Shown: in pieces, positions 10,090 to 23,449 of the stretch | How positions within the stretch are numbered: position 1 is the first letter of the stretch | Layout: each line of letters opens with the position of its first letter | Source: Avena insularis | Lineage: Eukaryota; Streptophyta; Magnoliopsida; Poales; Poaceae | Direction of reading: 5' to 3' | Length of the DNA: 64,000 nucleotides | Assembly (NCBI GenBank): GCA_023614405.1 | Contig: CM042684.1 | Coordinates: 202,994,941-203,058,940, forward strand | Program-made: the position numbers and the translations under genes | The notes under the pieces: generated by a model | The model's database searches: none | The model's input: the letters and a program-made list of their open reading frames with translations, nothing else | Told to the model about the DNA's origin: nothing

Positions 10090-13000
10090 ATGGCGAGACA
10101 TGGAAACAACAACAACAACATGTCCCCAGAGATAGCACAACTTCTGAACTCCCAGAATCAGCTGATCCAACTCCTCACTCAAAACATGCAAAACAACAAC
10201 AACAACAACAACCCGCCGCCTCCACCACATCCACCGCCCCAACAGGATCGCTTGACTCGGTTCTTGAGGTTGAACCCTCCAATTTTCTCAAGTAGTTCTG
10301 AGCCAATTGTGGCAGATGACTGGCTCCGCACCACCAACAAGAAGTTAGACACCGTCCAAGTTGTGGGAGCTAACAGGGTGCGCTTTGCCACGCACCAACT
10401 TGAGGGACCAGCTGCTGAATGGTGGGATAATTACCAGGTCACCCACCCGGATATTGAAGCTATCACCTGGAACCAGTTTGAGGCGGCCTTTCGTACTCAT
10501 CACGTAGCCGCGGGTGTCATGTCACTAAAGAGACGTGAGTTCCGCGACTTGAAACAACTACACCGCTCGGTCTCCGAGTATGGGGACCTTTTTAACAAGC
10601 TGGCACGCTATGCACCTGATGATGTTTCCACTGATGCCAAGAGACAGGAGGAGTTCCTAAGGGGACTTAATGATGAGATATCCATTCAGCTTGTGGCTCT
10701 CAAATTTGATAACTATCAGGAACTTCTGGACAGGGCAGTTGTGGTTGAAGCAAAGCAAAGGAGTATAGAGAACTGCAAGAGAAAGTCCACCTCACACAAG
10801 CACAACTCAGCCCCATACCAGAAGCAACGCACTTTGTCACCACCACCCCACAACCACAATGGTCATCGTCATGGAGGACATAACCACAATGGCCATAAAC
10901 ACCGCAATGGAAATGGCAATGGGAAGGATCTGAGTGAAGTGACATGCTTCAAGTGTAACAAGGCAGGGCATTATGCAACTACTTGCCCCGAAAAGATGAA
11001 GAATGGGAATGGTAATGGGAACGGAAACGGACACAACCATGGCAATGGTAATGGAAATGGGAAGAAGCTGAATCCATTCGTCAAAGCCACGGTGAATCAT
11101 GTCTCCGTGGAGGATGCTCGTGAGGCACCTGACTCCCTGATTGGTAAGTTCAAGCTTAACTCCACCCCCTCAGTTGTTCTTTTTGATACTGGTGCATCTC
11201 ATTCATTCATATCAAGGGTATTTGTGGATAGAGGCAAGATACCTACGGAGACTATTAGTACTCCCCTAAGGGTAAGTTCTCCTGGTGGAGAAATAGTGGC
11301 AAACTCTAGATGTCGTGGGTTAGAACTAAGGATTGGGGCACACATCTTTCCCACCAGCCTAGTCGTTCTGGAGTCACAAGGCTTAGAAATAATTTTGGGC
11401 ATGAATTGGATGATCGAATATGAGAGAGTCATAGATTGTGCCAAAAGGACTATTGCACTCACGACTTCGGACAAGAAAAGGATACGCTTAAAGTCAGCTT
11501 TCGCACTCAAAGGAAGAATGGTGAACTCTATTAAGGGGGTTAGCTTGAAGGATGTGCCAATTGTGAAGGAGTATCCAGATGTGTTTCTGGAAGAATTACC
11601 AGGGATGCCTCCTGACCGAGACATCGAGTTTCTCATTGACTTGATGCCTGGTACTGGACCAATAGCAAAGAGACCATACAAGATGGATGTGGATGAGTTG
11701 AAGGAACTTAAGAAACAGCTTATAGAGCAATTGGACAAAGGCTTCATTCAACCAAGTGCGTCATCTTGGGGAGCGCCTGTCTTATTCGTGGAGAAGAAGG
11801 ATAAAACCAAGAGACTAGTCGTGGACTACCGGTCGTTGAATGAAGTGACAATCAAGAACAAGTACCCTCTACCCAATATCAACGACCCGTTCGATCAATT
11901 AAAGGGAGCTAGTGTGTTCTCTAAGATTGATCTCCGATCAGGTTATTTCTAGCTAAAGATCCGGGAACAGGATGTACCCAAGACAGCCTTCACCACGAGA
12001 TACGGATTGTATGAATACACCGTGATGTCGTTTGGCTTAACCAATGCCCCAGCATACTTCATGACTATGATGAACAAGGTGTTCATGGAGTACTTGGATA
12101 AGTTTATTGTGGTATTCATTGATGACATACTCATATACTCCAAGGACGAGAAGGAACATGAGAGGCATCTGCAGCTAATTATGGAAAAGTTAAGGGAACA
12201 CAAGTTGTATGCCAAGTTTAGCAAATGTGAGTTCTGGTTGAAATAAGTGGGATTCCTTGGTCATATTGTGTCAGCTAAAGGAGTTGCCGTGGACCCAAGT
12301 AAGGTAGCTTCCGTGACAGAATGGGAGTCCCCTAAGAATGTGGGTGATATTAGGAGTTTCCTGGGCCTTGCGGGATATTACCGAAGGTTCATTGAAAACT
12401 TTTCCAAGATAGCAAAGCCTATGACAGAATTGTTGAAGAAAGAGAAGAAGTTCCAATGGACCGAGACATGTGAAGCAAGTTTTCAAGAATTGAAGAAGCG
12501 CCTAGTAACAGCACCAGTTTTGTGTCTCCCTGACATCCAAAAGGATTTCCAAGTCTATTGCGATGCTTCTCGACAAGGACTTGGTAGTGTACTGATGCAA
12601 GATGGAAAAGTAGTGTCTTACGCATCTCAGCATCTTAAGAACCATGAGAATAACTACCCCACGCACGATTTGGAGCTAGCATCAGTTGTGCATGCGCTCA
12701 AGGTATCGAGACATTACCTCATGGGCAAACATTGTGATGTGTTCACGGATCACAAGAGCCTTAAATACATCTTCACTCAAAAGGAATTAAATATGAGGCA
12801 AAGGAGATGGCTTGAGCTCATCAAGGACTATGACTTGGACCTGCAGTATCATCCTGGAAAGGCCAATGTTGTGGCTGACGCCCTAAGTAGGAAGGTCTAT
12901 GTAAATGGACTTACCGTGGGAGAACATCCAAAGGATTTGTGTGAACAGTTTAAGGACCTAAGGTTGGAGATAGTTCCTAAGGGGTACTTAGCGACTATGG

Positions 13001-14485
13001 AGATAGTGCCCACGCTTCTGGACCAAATCAAAGAGGCCCAGAAGGGGGACAAAGAGTTGGAGGAGATAAGAGCTAATATAGGCAAGGGTAAAGCAAAAGG
13101 GTTTATACAGATGAACAAGGAATACTTTGGTATGAGGAGTGTTTGTGCGTTCCCGATGATCCCGGTATCAGGAAGATAATTCTTCAGGAAGCTCACGATT
13201 TGCCTTACTCAATTCATCCTGGTAATATAAAGATGTACATGGATGTGAAAGATAGATTCTGGTGGAATAAATTGAAAAGAGAAATTGCTGAATACATCGC
13301 ATTGTGTGACGTATGCAACAGAGTCAAGGCCGAACATCAAAAACTAGCAGGGCTGCTACAGCCATTACCTGTGCCCGACTGGAAGTGGGACAAGGTAGGC
13401 ATCGATTTTATCACAGAGCTACCACGGACTCGTTCTAGGTATGACTCCATCTGGGTGGTGGTCGATCACTTCCCAAAGGTGGCCCACTTTATTCCCGTAA
13501 AGACCACCTATACTAGTGCTAAGCTTGCCAAGATTTATATGTCAAGGATCGTAAGTCTTCATGGGGTACCCAGGGGGATTGTCTCTGATAGAGGTACCCA
13601 ATTCACCTCGAAGTTCTGGCGACAACTACACGAGTCTCTAGGGACACGGCTGGAGTTTAGTACTACTTTCCACCCGCAAACAGATGGACAAACGGAAAGA
13701 GTTAACCAGATCTTGGAGGACATGTTAAGAGCCTGTGCGCTAGACTATGGGTCTAGTTGGGATGATAATTTGCCATATGTGGAATTCTCATACAATAACA
13801 GTTACCAAACTAGTATCAAGATGGCTCCATTTGAAGTTCTATATGGCAGAAAGTGTAGAACTCCGCTGCTATGGAGTGAAGTTGGAGAACGGAGTTTGTT
13901 TGGACCTGAACTGATCAAGGATGCCGAAGAAAAAGTGAGACAGATTCAAGACAGGTTAAAAATAGCCCAATCTAGACAAAAGAGTTATGCTGATTCCAAG
14001 CGCAGGGATGTGACTTACGAAGTGGGAGACCGTGCGTATCTCCGAGTTTCGCCGCTACGAGGAGTTAAGAGATTTGGAATCAAGGGTAAGTTAGCACCCC
14101 GATTCATAGGGCCCTACAAGATCATGGGTCATAGAGGGGAGGTTGCCTATCAGTTGGAATTGCCCGAAGTGTTAACGGTTCATGATGTTTTCCATGTGTC
14201 GTAACTAAAGAAGTGTCACCCGGAAATGGCTGAAACATCACTAGAGGATACGGTTCTGTTGGACGAGGTTCAACTGGAAAACGATCTCACCTATGAGGAC
14301 AACCCACCAGAATTCTGGAAACAGCTGAGAGAATTACTCGTACCAAGACTATCAGGTTTTGCAAAGTTCAATGGAATCACCATTCCGAGGAAGAGGCCAC
14401 GTGGGAACGTGAAGAAGACCTGAAGAAAGAACACCCACACCTATTTGCTAACCAACCTGAATCTCGGGGACAAGATTCTTCTTAA
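10090..14485 (+). pseudogene. Gag-pol polyprotein of A (gag, protease, RT, RNase H, integrase, chromodomain-like end)
   Basis: Single-polyprotein type. Gag has Asn and Gln runs at its N-terminus, a retrotransposon gag core ([10 protein letters not shown]), a His/Asn/Gly-rich linker and a CCHC knuckle [14 protein letters not shown] near residue 286. Protease has [12 protein letters not shown] near residue 366. RT begins with [19 protein letters not shown] and has the catalytic [10 protein letters not shown] at about 12112. RNase H starts VYCDASRQGLGSVL, and integrase has VGIDFITELP and [13 protein letters not shown]. The C-terminus EEATWEREEDL-PHLFA (14387-14485) is chromodomain-like and sits in a shifted frame. 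Breaks: TAG at 11950, TAA at 12244, a frameshift near 13140, TAA at 14202 and a frameshift near 14380. The rest reads well, so decay is moderate. Confidence 0.92.
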
Positions 14486-14495
14486 GGGGGGTAGG
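14484..14495 (+). other. Polypurine tract of A
   Basis: aaggggggtagg, two bases before the 3' LTR start tgtaacatccc. It overlaps the stop codon of the chromodomain-like frame. Confidence 0.85.
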
Positions 14496-14497
14496 TT

Positions 14498-17400
14498 TGT
14501 AACATCCCAAATTTTACAATTGTAGATGTTACTAGAAGCATGCATCATATCCTTGCATCATGGCATCACATAATAAAAACTGCATCAGATATTTTCCTAA
14601 ACCCCATAGTCGTATAAAGACTAAAAGGTAAAACCAAATCTAACCTCCTACACCTTGGCAAAAGTGTTATTTTACAATACCATTCTAATCCTCTTCTTTT
14701 TACAAATTTTTAGAGACCGGTCTCACATAATTCGGAGTCCGTTTGCAAAAGTTATGCAACAATTGGTGAAACAGAAAAAAAATAAAAAGAATAAAAAAAA
14801 GAGGAAACCTAGCCTAACCGGGCCAGCCGAGCCGACCCGCTCCTATCTACCGCACGCCAGGCGCCACACAGCAGCAGCAGCCCCGCAGGCCGGCCCAGCA
14901 AGCCGTGCTAGTCGCCAGCCCGCTTCCCCCCGCCTGTCACTAACGATGCGGCCCCACCCATCATCCCCCTCCCCCGTCGGAGTCCAGCTCGAACACGAGC
15001 TCGACCCCATCGGCACAACCGCCTCCGACCGAATCGGAGAACTCCGCAGCCCCCACGCCAAGCAAACCGCCTATTTAAAGCCCCTCGGCACGCCTCCCAA
15101 AACCCTAGCTTTTTTTTGCTGTTTGCCAATAGAGCCGCCGCCATACAGCTCGGAACGCATCTCGCCGGAGCCGCCACCGCCGAGCTCGCCGGACCGGGTT
15201 CGAGACCGCCCCTGCCCCTTCTCTCCCACTCTCTGCCTTCCCCCTTTAATACAACTTCAATTCATGCCATTTTCCCCTTGAGCAGAGCCCCGTGCCGCCA
15301 CCGATTTGTCGCCGGAGTCTCGCCTGAGACGGGAGGGATCGGCGGAGCACCACCGCAAACAGAGGAGGGAAGGGCCGACGCCGTCTGTACCAGAGGGACC
15401 GCGAGGAGGAGGGCCACGTCGTCGCCCACTTCGCACAGCAGGGAGCTCGCCAGAACACCGCCGAGCATCGCCACCGACACGCCGCCGCTGTCCGTCATCG
15501 TCGTCGTCAAGTCATTGCCGCCGGTGAGTTCCTCCGCCCCCTCCGTTAGATCTCGATCCGGCGGTAGAGATTAGCTCGCCCCAGCGAAGGGGTATTGCCC
15601 AACCGCATGCCACCGCATGGCGTGCCCGCGTCAGCACCGCGTGCCCCCTGGACCAGTCCCAAGCTGCCACTTGGCGCTGCACAACTGGCCGCCGACCTGT
15701 TTTCTTTTAAATAGGCAAAAAACACTTTAAATCTTGTAAAATTCTTAGTAAATCGAGTGTTTGTCCAAAAAATGCGTATAGTATACCGTTGGATTCATAA
15801 TTTTAAGTAGAACACAGATCTACAATAATATTACTGTTTTACTACAGCAATCTTGCAGTAGGAATTAAAGTTTAGATTAGAGTATTTTAATTCTAGAAAA
15901 TTATCCGTAGATCCGTTTTAGTTAATTCTTGTTGCGTTGGCTTTCTATCTACGAGACCTTCTGTAGAAAATTGTTATAACTTGCTTAGAGTGTTCAGATC
16001 TGTTTCGAGGTAGATTGGAGTTGTAGATCTAGTTTTGAGCTTGTTTATTTAGGGTTTAACCCAAAATACTTAAAACCTGTGGGGAATCGATTCTAATGAC
16101 ATCCCCAACTCAATAACACCCCCGAATAAAACCCTTGGTCAAAATTGAATCCATCCTTGCATATTACCATGTTGCATGCATGCATATTCGCCTTCCTGAT
16201 ATTGTTTTGTGCAAATTGTGATTGGATCTATGTTTTGTTTCGTTAGACTGCTCGGAGTGCACTGAGGAGTACTGTTGTGTAGAGTGCTGCTCGGATCAAG
16301 GCAAGTTACACCACTTGTTCATGTTTACATCCCAGTTTTGAATACTATGCATGTTTTGCTCTTCAAAATAGTAGTATGCATGTGTAGGATTGTTTTGGTA
16401 GATCTACCTGAAAGTACTTTGCAAGTGCGATGATTTTGTAGTATGCCATGAGTAGCTTTATACTTAGGAATTTCCGTCCTACTAGGTTACCTTGTTTTTG
16501 CTAAGTATTGCTTGCTATGCTATATATGTATACTAAGTACCGTTGGGGGGTTCGAAAGACTCAAAAAAATTTAAGTATGAGAGCTCCCTCGAGCGAACTT
16601 TTCTTCTCCACAACCCCCTTGAAAATAAAACTAAGTTTTCTTCTGGGCGGAATGGTTGTCGGGACAACGAGTGGGATTTTGGTGGAGGACGGCCGCCCAG
16701 GAATCAAAGAAGTCTACCATGTTTCAGAATTCAGAAGCTTCCAGTGCAACCACAATACATATGGGCTCTGTCTTGGCTTAGTACTTAGTGGGAAACCTCA
16801 CCGGGGTACCAACATTTGGAGGTTCTTGGCACGGTTGGATCCAGCTGGTAGAGGGGCTACTAAGGGAAGGCCTCGCCATGGTCTTGTCTATAAAAGGACT
16901 TGATCGTGGATTGTGGGGAAAGTGCACAACCTCTCGAGAGTATTTCAAACTGATTGATCAGCCGTGTTCATGGTAATAGAACAATGTTGAGCATCTGAAG
17001 GATGGAGCCTCTGAAAGATCTTCCTCTCTCTTTTCCAAACTTAAAGTTTTATAAACCCCAAGGCGTGAGTAATATCTCCATTGGGTGGGATTTTGGGAAC
17101 TTGGTGCGTAATATCCAAGTGCTAGGTTGATTGGGCACTTGGTGAGTAATATCCACGTGTTCCATTCAACCCTATACTACTTATCAAAGTTTACAAAGTA
17201 GGGAAATCTCTTCCTCTTTTCTTCTTACATTGAGAAAATTGGCTTTATGCAAATGAACCCCAAAGCCTACTCTTAGACTTGCATGTAGAGATAGACTTAC
17301 TCTTTCCTTGGTGTAATTTGCCAATACATTCAAAGTATTGAACCAAATTGTTGGCTGCACGTCTTATGTGCAGAATCCGAACACTCAAAGGTGCGTAGGC

Positions 17401-17643
17401 ATCGCGGGTCTTCACGCAACTAGCCTGAGGCGTTGATGGACTCAAGTTTTACTTAGTTTCCGCTGTTTTATTTGAGCTAGCTATAAGCTATGCAAGTTGT
17501 AATAATTATACTCTGGATTATTCATGTAATAATGACTTGTGTTTTACATGATATACATCGACTGTGAAGTGCTAGCTATTGATCCAGGGACTAGCATGTT
17601 AATCACAGGGACTTAGGATCCTTAACGATCCGAGGTCACAACA
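14498..17643 (+). repeat. 3' LTR of A, full length 3146 bp
   Basis: Starts TGTAACATCCC after the PPT and ends tcacaaca, matching the end of the 5' LTR. U3 is AT-rich to about 14800. Then comes a GC-rich island (14810-15620) with a TATA box at 15071; the rest is AT-rich. The proline-rich 208-codon frame at 14655-15281 and others in the GC-rich block lack any domain and are treated as chance. The sequence after 17643 is family B pol, which fixes the right end of the insertion. Confidence 0.9.
15071..15080 (+). promoter_or_regulatory. TATA box of the A LTR promoter
   Basis: ctatttaaag lies within the GC-rich part of the LTR. A transcript start would be expected about 30 bases downstream. The truncated 5' LTR lacks this region, so this copy has no intact promoter of its own upstream of gag. 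Confidence 0.6.
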
Positions 17644-17862
17644 CATTATCTTTGCCCTTCTTATACTTGACAATGTACAAAAACGATTCCATTAACTCAA
17701 CCCACTTAGCGTGTCTCTTACTCAAGTTGGCTTGGCCTTTGAGATATTTCAATGACTCATGGTTGGAATGTATGATAAATTCCTTGGGCCATAGGTAGTG
17801 TTGCCAAACTTGAAGGACACGAACTAACGCAAAAAGCTCTTTGTCATAAATCGTATAATTAA
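17644..17862 (-). pseudogene. Family B RNase H fragment (B0), host of A and C1
   Basis: Minus-strand coding for the RNase H end of a CRM-like polyprotein: [38 protein letters not shown] and KGKDNV. It is near-identical to 26862-27080 (B1) and 34497-34713 (B2). Its left edge is the insertion point of A. Its right edge is the insertion point of C1: the host ataattaa is continuous in B1 near 27070. It is the oldest layer visible here. Confidence 0.88.
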
Positions 17863-18193
17863 TGATATGGGGTGGCCCGATCTTCTTAGCAATCTCTTGT
17901 CGATGATATGGTGGATGATAGATAACTAGTGCGTATCTATGATCTCTCCTGCTTGATCCCTGATGCCAATGCAACAGCTCTCGAACCTTGTAGGATATTC
18001 ACAACACCACACTGTTGCGCATGTAGCCGTGACCACGAACGGTAGTATGCAATCTACTAATTCCCAATGGAACAACAGATCACACTCAATTATAGTTGGT
18101 AATTCGAACACAGGGTAATTCCAGAGGTTCTATGAAAGAAACAACTCCAAAATATTTTAACGTGGTCTAACCTAGATAATAGAGCGCCCCCAT

Positions 18194-18202
18194 CTATTTA
18201 AG
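18194..18202 (-). promoter_or_regulatory. TATA box of the C LTR
   Basis: Sense-strand cttaaatag lies about 95 bases downstream of the palindrome cluster. It is in the same relative place as in B and F. Confidence 0.5.
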
Positions 18203-18294
18203 GGTTCAAGGGGCAGCGACCTAAGGGTGAAACCGAGTTGGTCCCACCCAACTATGGATACAAACCGACCCACTTGGGGTTCGGCCAATTGGTT

Positions 18295-18406
18295 CTGCCG
18301 TGGCAGAGTTCTAGCCACTTTCTCTGTCGCGGCAGCCTGCCGTGGCAGAGAAGGACTCGGTTTTCCTGCCGTGGCAGAGAAACGAGGCTTTTCTCTGCGG
18401 CGGCAG
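18295..18406 (-). repeat. Palindrome cluster in the C1 LTR (CTGCCGTGGCAG type)
   Basis: Five units in 112 bp, at 18295-18306, 18324-18335, 18337-18348, 18366-18377 and 18395-18406. Three are CTGCCGTGGCAG; the others are CTGTCGCGGCAG and CTGCGGCGGCAG. Each can fold as a 5-bp stem. The same motif is clustered again in the C leaders at 24121-24370 and 52538-52690. Confidence 0.9.
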
Positions 18407-18763
18407 AGAACTCCCTCCTCTTGTTGATCTTCGTCTTGGACAGCTCCTTGCGCTTCCTCCCTCTCCTCCCTCGCGCATTCTACACTGATCAACACGCCTT
18501 GTTCCATTAGCTCCTCGCTCTGTGCTACGCCTTCTTCTCCTAAGTACCTGATCATGCAATAATTCAAAGACTTAGGTAGTATAAAATTCTCATTAATTAA
18601 AACACCAGGTTCATTAAGAAACAATTTCACCTATTGTTCTAGTAGCTTAGCACGAGCTCCAGTAATTGGTCCAATCCTTATCTCATTGGATTGATCCTTC
18701 TTTGCAATTGGAACATCTTCAGTAACAATTGGGGTACGTGTAACTGTAGGGATGTCCTCATCA

Positions 18764-18776
18764 TCTCCCCCGCTTC
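18764..18776 (-). other. Polypurine tract of C1
   Basis: Sense-strand gaagcgggggaga lies directly before the TGATG start of the 3' LTR. It overlaps the coding frame, since the polyprotein continues past it. Confidence 0.8.
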
Positions 18777-21700
18777 AAAAGGCATCGACCTCGATGCTCC
18801 AAGGTCTTGTCCAACATATGGTGACAAATCAGCAACTTTGAAGTTGTTGCTAGCACCACCAAACTCCTTAATAGGTATATCAACTGAGTAGGCATTATCA
18901 TTAATTTTGGCTAGAACCTTGTAAGGACTAGCACCACGTAGCTTCAATTTGGACTTGCAAAGTAGTCGAAATCTGTCCTTGCGTAGATGCACCCAAACCA
19001 TATCTCCAGGCTCGAACAACACTTCTTTCCTTGCTTGATTCCTTGCAGCAGCAATGTTCTTGCCTTTCTTATCAATTGCCTCTCTAGTCTTCTCATGTAT
19101 TTTCTTCACGTAATCAACACGTTTTGATGCCTCCATATCAACTCTCTCATGCAGCGGCAGAGGCAACATATCAAGTGGCGTCAATGGCTTGAAGCCATAC
19201 ACCACCTCAAAAGGATAAATCTGAGTAGTTGAATGCACAACCCTGTTGTAAGCAAACTCAACTGTGGCAAACACTCTTCCCACTCCTGCAGATTCTTTTT
19301 AATCATGGTCCTTAGCAGCTGTGACAATGTTCGATTCACCACCTCCGTTTGGCCATCTGTTTGGGGATGACATGTAGTACTGAACAACAGCTTTGTTCCT
19401 AGCTTCCCCCATAAGTTCTTCCAAAAGTAGCTCATGAACTTCACATCACGGTCAGAAACAATCGTCTTTGGTACTCCATGTAATCTCAGGATGTCCCTGA
19501 AAAACAGGTTAGCAACATGCGACGCATCGTCGCTTTTGTGGGAGGCAATAAAATGAGCCATCTTAGAGAACCTATCCACTACCACAAATATAGAATCATG
19601 ACCTCTCTAAGTTTTAGGTAGACCTAGCACAAAATCCCTACTAATGTCTTCCCATGGAGTAGTAGGTGCAGAGAGAGGTGTATACAAACCATGAGGCTTC
19701 AGCTTGGATTTCGACTTGTGGCAAGTAATGCATCGGCTCACAAATATGTACACATCACGCCTCATCTTGGGCCAATAAAAGTGATCAGCGAGCATGAGCA
19801 ACGTCTTCTCATGCCCAAAGTGACCCATCCAACCACTAGCATGTGATTCCTGCACAAAGAACAAACACAACGACAATTCTGGAATACATAATTTGTTAGC
19901 TCGAAACAAATATCCATCATGTATATGATACTTATCCCATGTGTTTCTAAGAGCACACAAACGATATGGTTTAGCAAAATCATTGTCAGTTGCATAAAGT
20001 GCACAAATAGCTTCTAATCCAAGAATTTTAACATCAAGATTGGTTAATAGCATGTTCTTCCTAGATAGAGCATCAGCAACAACATTCTCTTTTCCCTTCT
20101 TATAATTAATGATGTAAGGAAAAGACTCAATGAACTCAACCCATTTAGCTAATCTTCTATGCAAGTTTGATTGAGCTTTCAAGTATTTCAATGCTTCATG
20201 ATCAGAATGTATGATGAACTCCTTTGGCCACAAATAATGTAGCCAAACCTCAAGTACTCTAACAAGTGCATACAATTCTTTATCATAGATAGAATAATTC
20301 AAACGACCACCAGTCAATTTCTCCGAAAAATAAGCTATAGGCCGATCCTCTTGCATCAAAATGCCACCTATGCCTATACCACTAGCATCACATTCAACTT
20401 CAAATTGCTTCGAAGAATCAGGTAATGCAAGTAACGGTGCAGAAGTAAGCAAACATTTTAATGTATCAAATGCAATGTCTTGGGTCGCGCCCCATACAAA
20501 AGGAACACCTTTCTTTGTCAAATCATTCAAAGGTGCAGCAATGGTGCTAAAATCATTCACAAAGCGCCTATAGAAACCAGCTAAACCGTGGAAACTACGC
20601 ACTTGACTTACATTCATTGGAGTAGGACAATTCTGAATTGATTCAATTTTAGATTGATCTACCTCTACTCCATGCTTAGATACAACAAATCCTAGGAATA
20701 TGACCTTATCTTTTGCAAATGTGCACTTCTCAAGATTAGCATACAATTTATTATCACGCAACACTTGGAAAACTTGTCTAATATGAGTGCAATGTTCAGA
20801 TTCGGTGTGGTTGTATATAAGTATATCATCCAAGTAGACAACCACAAAATGACCAATAAACTCTCTCAAAACATGATTCATCAAACGCATGAAAGTACTA
20901 GGTGCATTAGTAAGACCAAACAGCATGACTAACCACTCATACAAGCCAAATTTAGTTTTGAAAGCAGTTTTCCACTCATCCCCTTCTTTCATCCTAATTT
21001 GATGACAACCACTACGCAAGTCGATTTTAGAGAAAACAGCAGCACCACTCAATTCATCTAGCATATCCTCTAAGCATGGAATAGGATGACGATATCGAAT
21101 AGTGATGTTATTAATCGCTCTACCATCTACACACATGCGCCATGTACCATCTTTCTTAGGAACTAAAATAACAGGAACAACACAAGGGCTAAGAGAAACA
21201 CGAATGTACCCTTTATCCAGCAACGCTTGTACTTCCTTCTGAATTTCCTTAGTTTCTTCGGGATTAGTCCTGTAGGGTGCACGGTTCGGAAGTGTTGCGC
21301 CAGGAATCAGGTCCACTTGATGTTCTATACCACGCAATGGAGGTAAGCCCGCGGGTACATATTCTGGAAACACATCCCCAAAGTCCTGCAAAATAGAAGA
21401 GACACCAAGAGAAATAGGGGTGATGTCGTTAGAAACCAATACCTCGCCCTAATATATGAGCACAAGTGGCATGGCTGTAGGATCCTCACGAAATTCTCTC
21501 CTATCTTCCTTAGTGGCTAATATCAATAAACCAGGCACTCTCTCACTTTTTGTTATATTACTCAATGTAGGCTCAATTACATCAGGAACAGCTGTCACAC
21601 AATCTTGCCGAGTCGTAGGATCTTCCTTCAAATTTACCTCTATTTTCTGGCGAGAATCATTCACAATATCTTGTGGTGTCATTGGCTGCATAGTAATCTT

Positions 21701-23449
21701 CTTCCCTTTGAATTCCAAGTGATATGTATTGGCTCAGCCATTGTGTTGCACATGGCGATCATAAAGCCAAGGTCAACCCAATAGTAGATGACACATAGTC
21801 ATAGGAACCACATCAAAATCAATAGAATCTTTGTATGGCCCTATTTGAAAATTCACACGTACCATATGATTTACCTTCATCTCACCATTGTTGATCAACC
21901 ATTGTATGTAGTATGGCTTGGGATGAGGTAAGTATGTCAAATTCAGTTTGGCACATAGTTCCTTACTTGCAAGATTTCTGTAGCTACCTCCATCAATAAT
22001 GACGTTGCAAGCCTTGTTAGGTCCAACTAGAGCTTTTGTTTGGAACAAGTTGCAATGCTAGGATTCCTCAACCGGTTGCACACTAAGTATATGTGAAGAT
22101 ACAACAATAGTTGGAGCACACTCAGGATACGCATCAGCACCATCCTCGCCATCATCAACATCATCATCAGAAGCTTCTTCTCCACTTTCTACTCCGCCTT
22201 GTTCGTTAACAAACATAACCTTGCTATTTGGACAATCTTTCTTGTAGTGCCCTCTACCTCCCAAGTATGGCACACCACATCACGAGTACGTGTAGTAGAC
22301 ATGTTGGAACCCGAGCTAGCAGCAGGAGCAGTGGGTTTCCTTGCATTAGAACCAAATGAAGGTGTACTTGCTGGTTTGGCCAATGGTGTAAAAGAAGCAG
22401 CAGTTGGTGGCGTGACAGTGGAAGGTGTAGGTCTGGCCAAAAATCTGCTAGAGGACGGAAAACGAGCACGTGACTTCGCCTCTTCTCCCAACTTTGATTC
22501 GGCCTCTCTAGCATGATGCAACAACTCATTCATGGTCTCATACTTGTGATGACGAACAATGCTCTTGATTGGTAGCTTCAAATTATTGAGGAATCGATGC
22601 ATAGTCATCTCAATGGACTCACGAATTCTAGCACGCTGCATAAGCATCTCCATCTCCATGTAGTACTCATCAACTGTCATGGTGCCTTGCTTCAATTGCG
22701 TCAATTTATCAAAAACTGATCGCAAGTAGTTGGTTGGTACGAAACGAGCCTTCATGATTTGCTTCATCTCGCGCCAATCCATCACAGGAAGTTCATTATC
22801 CTCCCTTCTATGCTGCACAATAGTATCCCACCAACGCAAAGCATAACCATCAAATTCAGATGCGGCAAGCTTGACCTTCTTATCTTCTAGATAGTCAAAT
22901 AAGTGCCAGAGATTCTCAAGCTTCAATTCCCATGTGAGGTAATCTTCAGGATCAATGGATTAATCAAACTTTGGAATCGAGAATTTTGGCTTGCCCAAAC
23001 CATCATCAGCAGCTTGGTTGGGCACACGTTGAGCACGCCCAAGAGGGGCAAGCCCACGGCCATGAGCAGGTGCATGGACAGGGGGAATAGCACATCCCCT
23101 GCCAACATGTGGAGCAGCATCAACAACGCTACCCTCATCAAAAATCATCAAAGGCATCATCATGTTGAGGATCCTGCCTTCTATGTATGGCAGCTGTCAA
23201 ACCCTCAATGCAACGCTGCAAAGTGGTGACATTGACATTGAGCGCAGCCACTTGCGTTTGGATAGTATCAACCGTTCCAACATGCTGATCCAATCTCATA
23301 TTCATATCCTGGAGATTCTTGTCAATGGCATCTGTCGTGTGAGTAAACACACGTGTCAAGTGGGACTTCAAAGCCTCATATTCATGCTAATTAACAAGCT
23401 CCTCATCTTTCTTTTTCTGCGACACAACATCATCATCACTAGAAGACAT
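18777..23449 (-). pseudogene. Gag-pol polyprotein of C1
   Basis: Starts at ATG 23449 (MSSSDDDVVSQKKKDEE), shared with C2 at 51872. Gag core: ASEFDGYALRWWDTIV and RARIRESIEMTMHRFL (22926-22189). The CCHC knuckle near 22260 is broken by a 1-base loss relative to C2. Protease has IIDGGSYRNLAS (DGG instead of DTG) near 21990. RT has [20 protein letters not shown] and YLDDILIY near 20840. RNase H has [14 protein letters not shown]. Integrase has an HFGHEKT...CITCHKSKS zinc finger, DFVLGLPKT and [15 protein letters not shown]. Breaks: a stop near 23390, frameshifts near 23000, 22260 and 19280, and scattered stops. The 610-codon stretch 21439-19607 is open through RT and RNase H. Confidence 0.9.

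Larger units (their letters stand above)
7395..17643 (+). mobile_element. Ty3/gypsy chromovirus of Tekay/Del type with extra ORF (A)
   Basis: Order: partial 5' LTR (7395-8728), PBS at 8731, coiled-coil ORF (8896-9879), gag-pol (10090-14485), PPT, full 3' LTR (14498-17643). The RT and integrase motifs and the EEATWEREEDL tail are typical of Tekay/Del chromoviruses. Its right end interrupts a family B RNase H sequence that is continuous at 26870 and 34505. The left flank does not show that host sequence, so the 5' side was rearranged after insertion. Premature stops and frameshifts make it non-autonomous now. Confidence 0.9.
17863..18763 (-). repeat. 3' LTR of C1
   Basis: 901 bp. On the minus strand it runs from TGATGAGGACATC (at 18763) to gatcgggccaccccatatca (at 17863). 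The last ~20 bases resemble the LTR ends of B and F, which also carry a gatcgggccaccc-like block. It contains a cluster of CTGCCGTGGCAG palindromes (18295-18406) and, downstream in the sense direction, a TATA box (18194-18202). The polyprotein tail reads into it (152-codon frame 18172-18630). Confidence 0.82.

Noticed and set aside
14655..15574. GC-rich ORFs (208 and 152 codons) as a possible host gene
   Set aside because: They lie wholly inside the 3' LTR of A around its TATA box, are Pro/Arg/Ser-rich low-complexity translations, and overlap one another in several frames.
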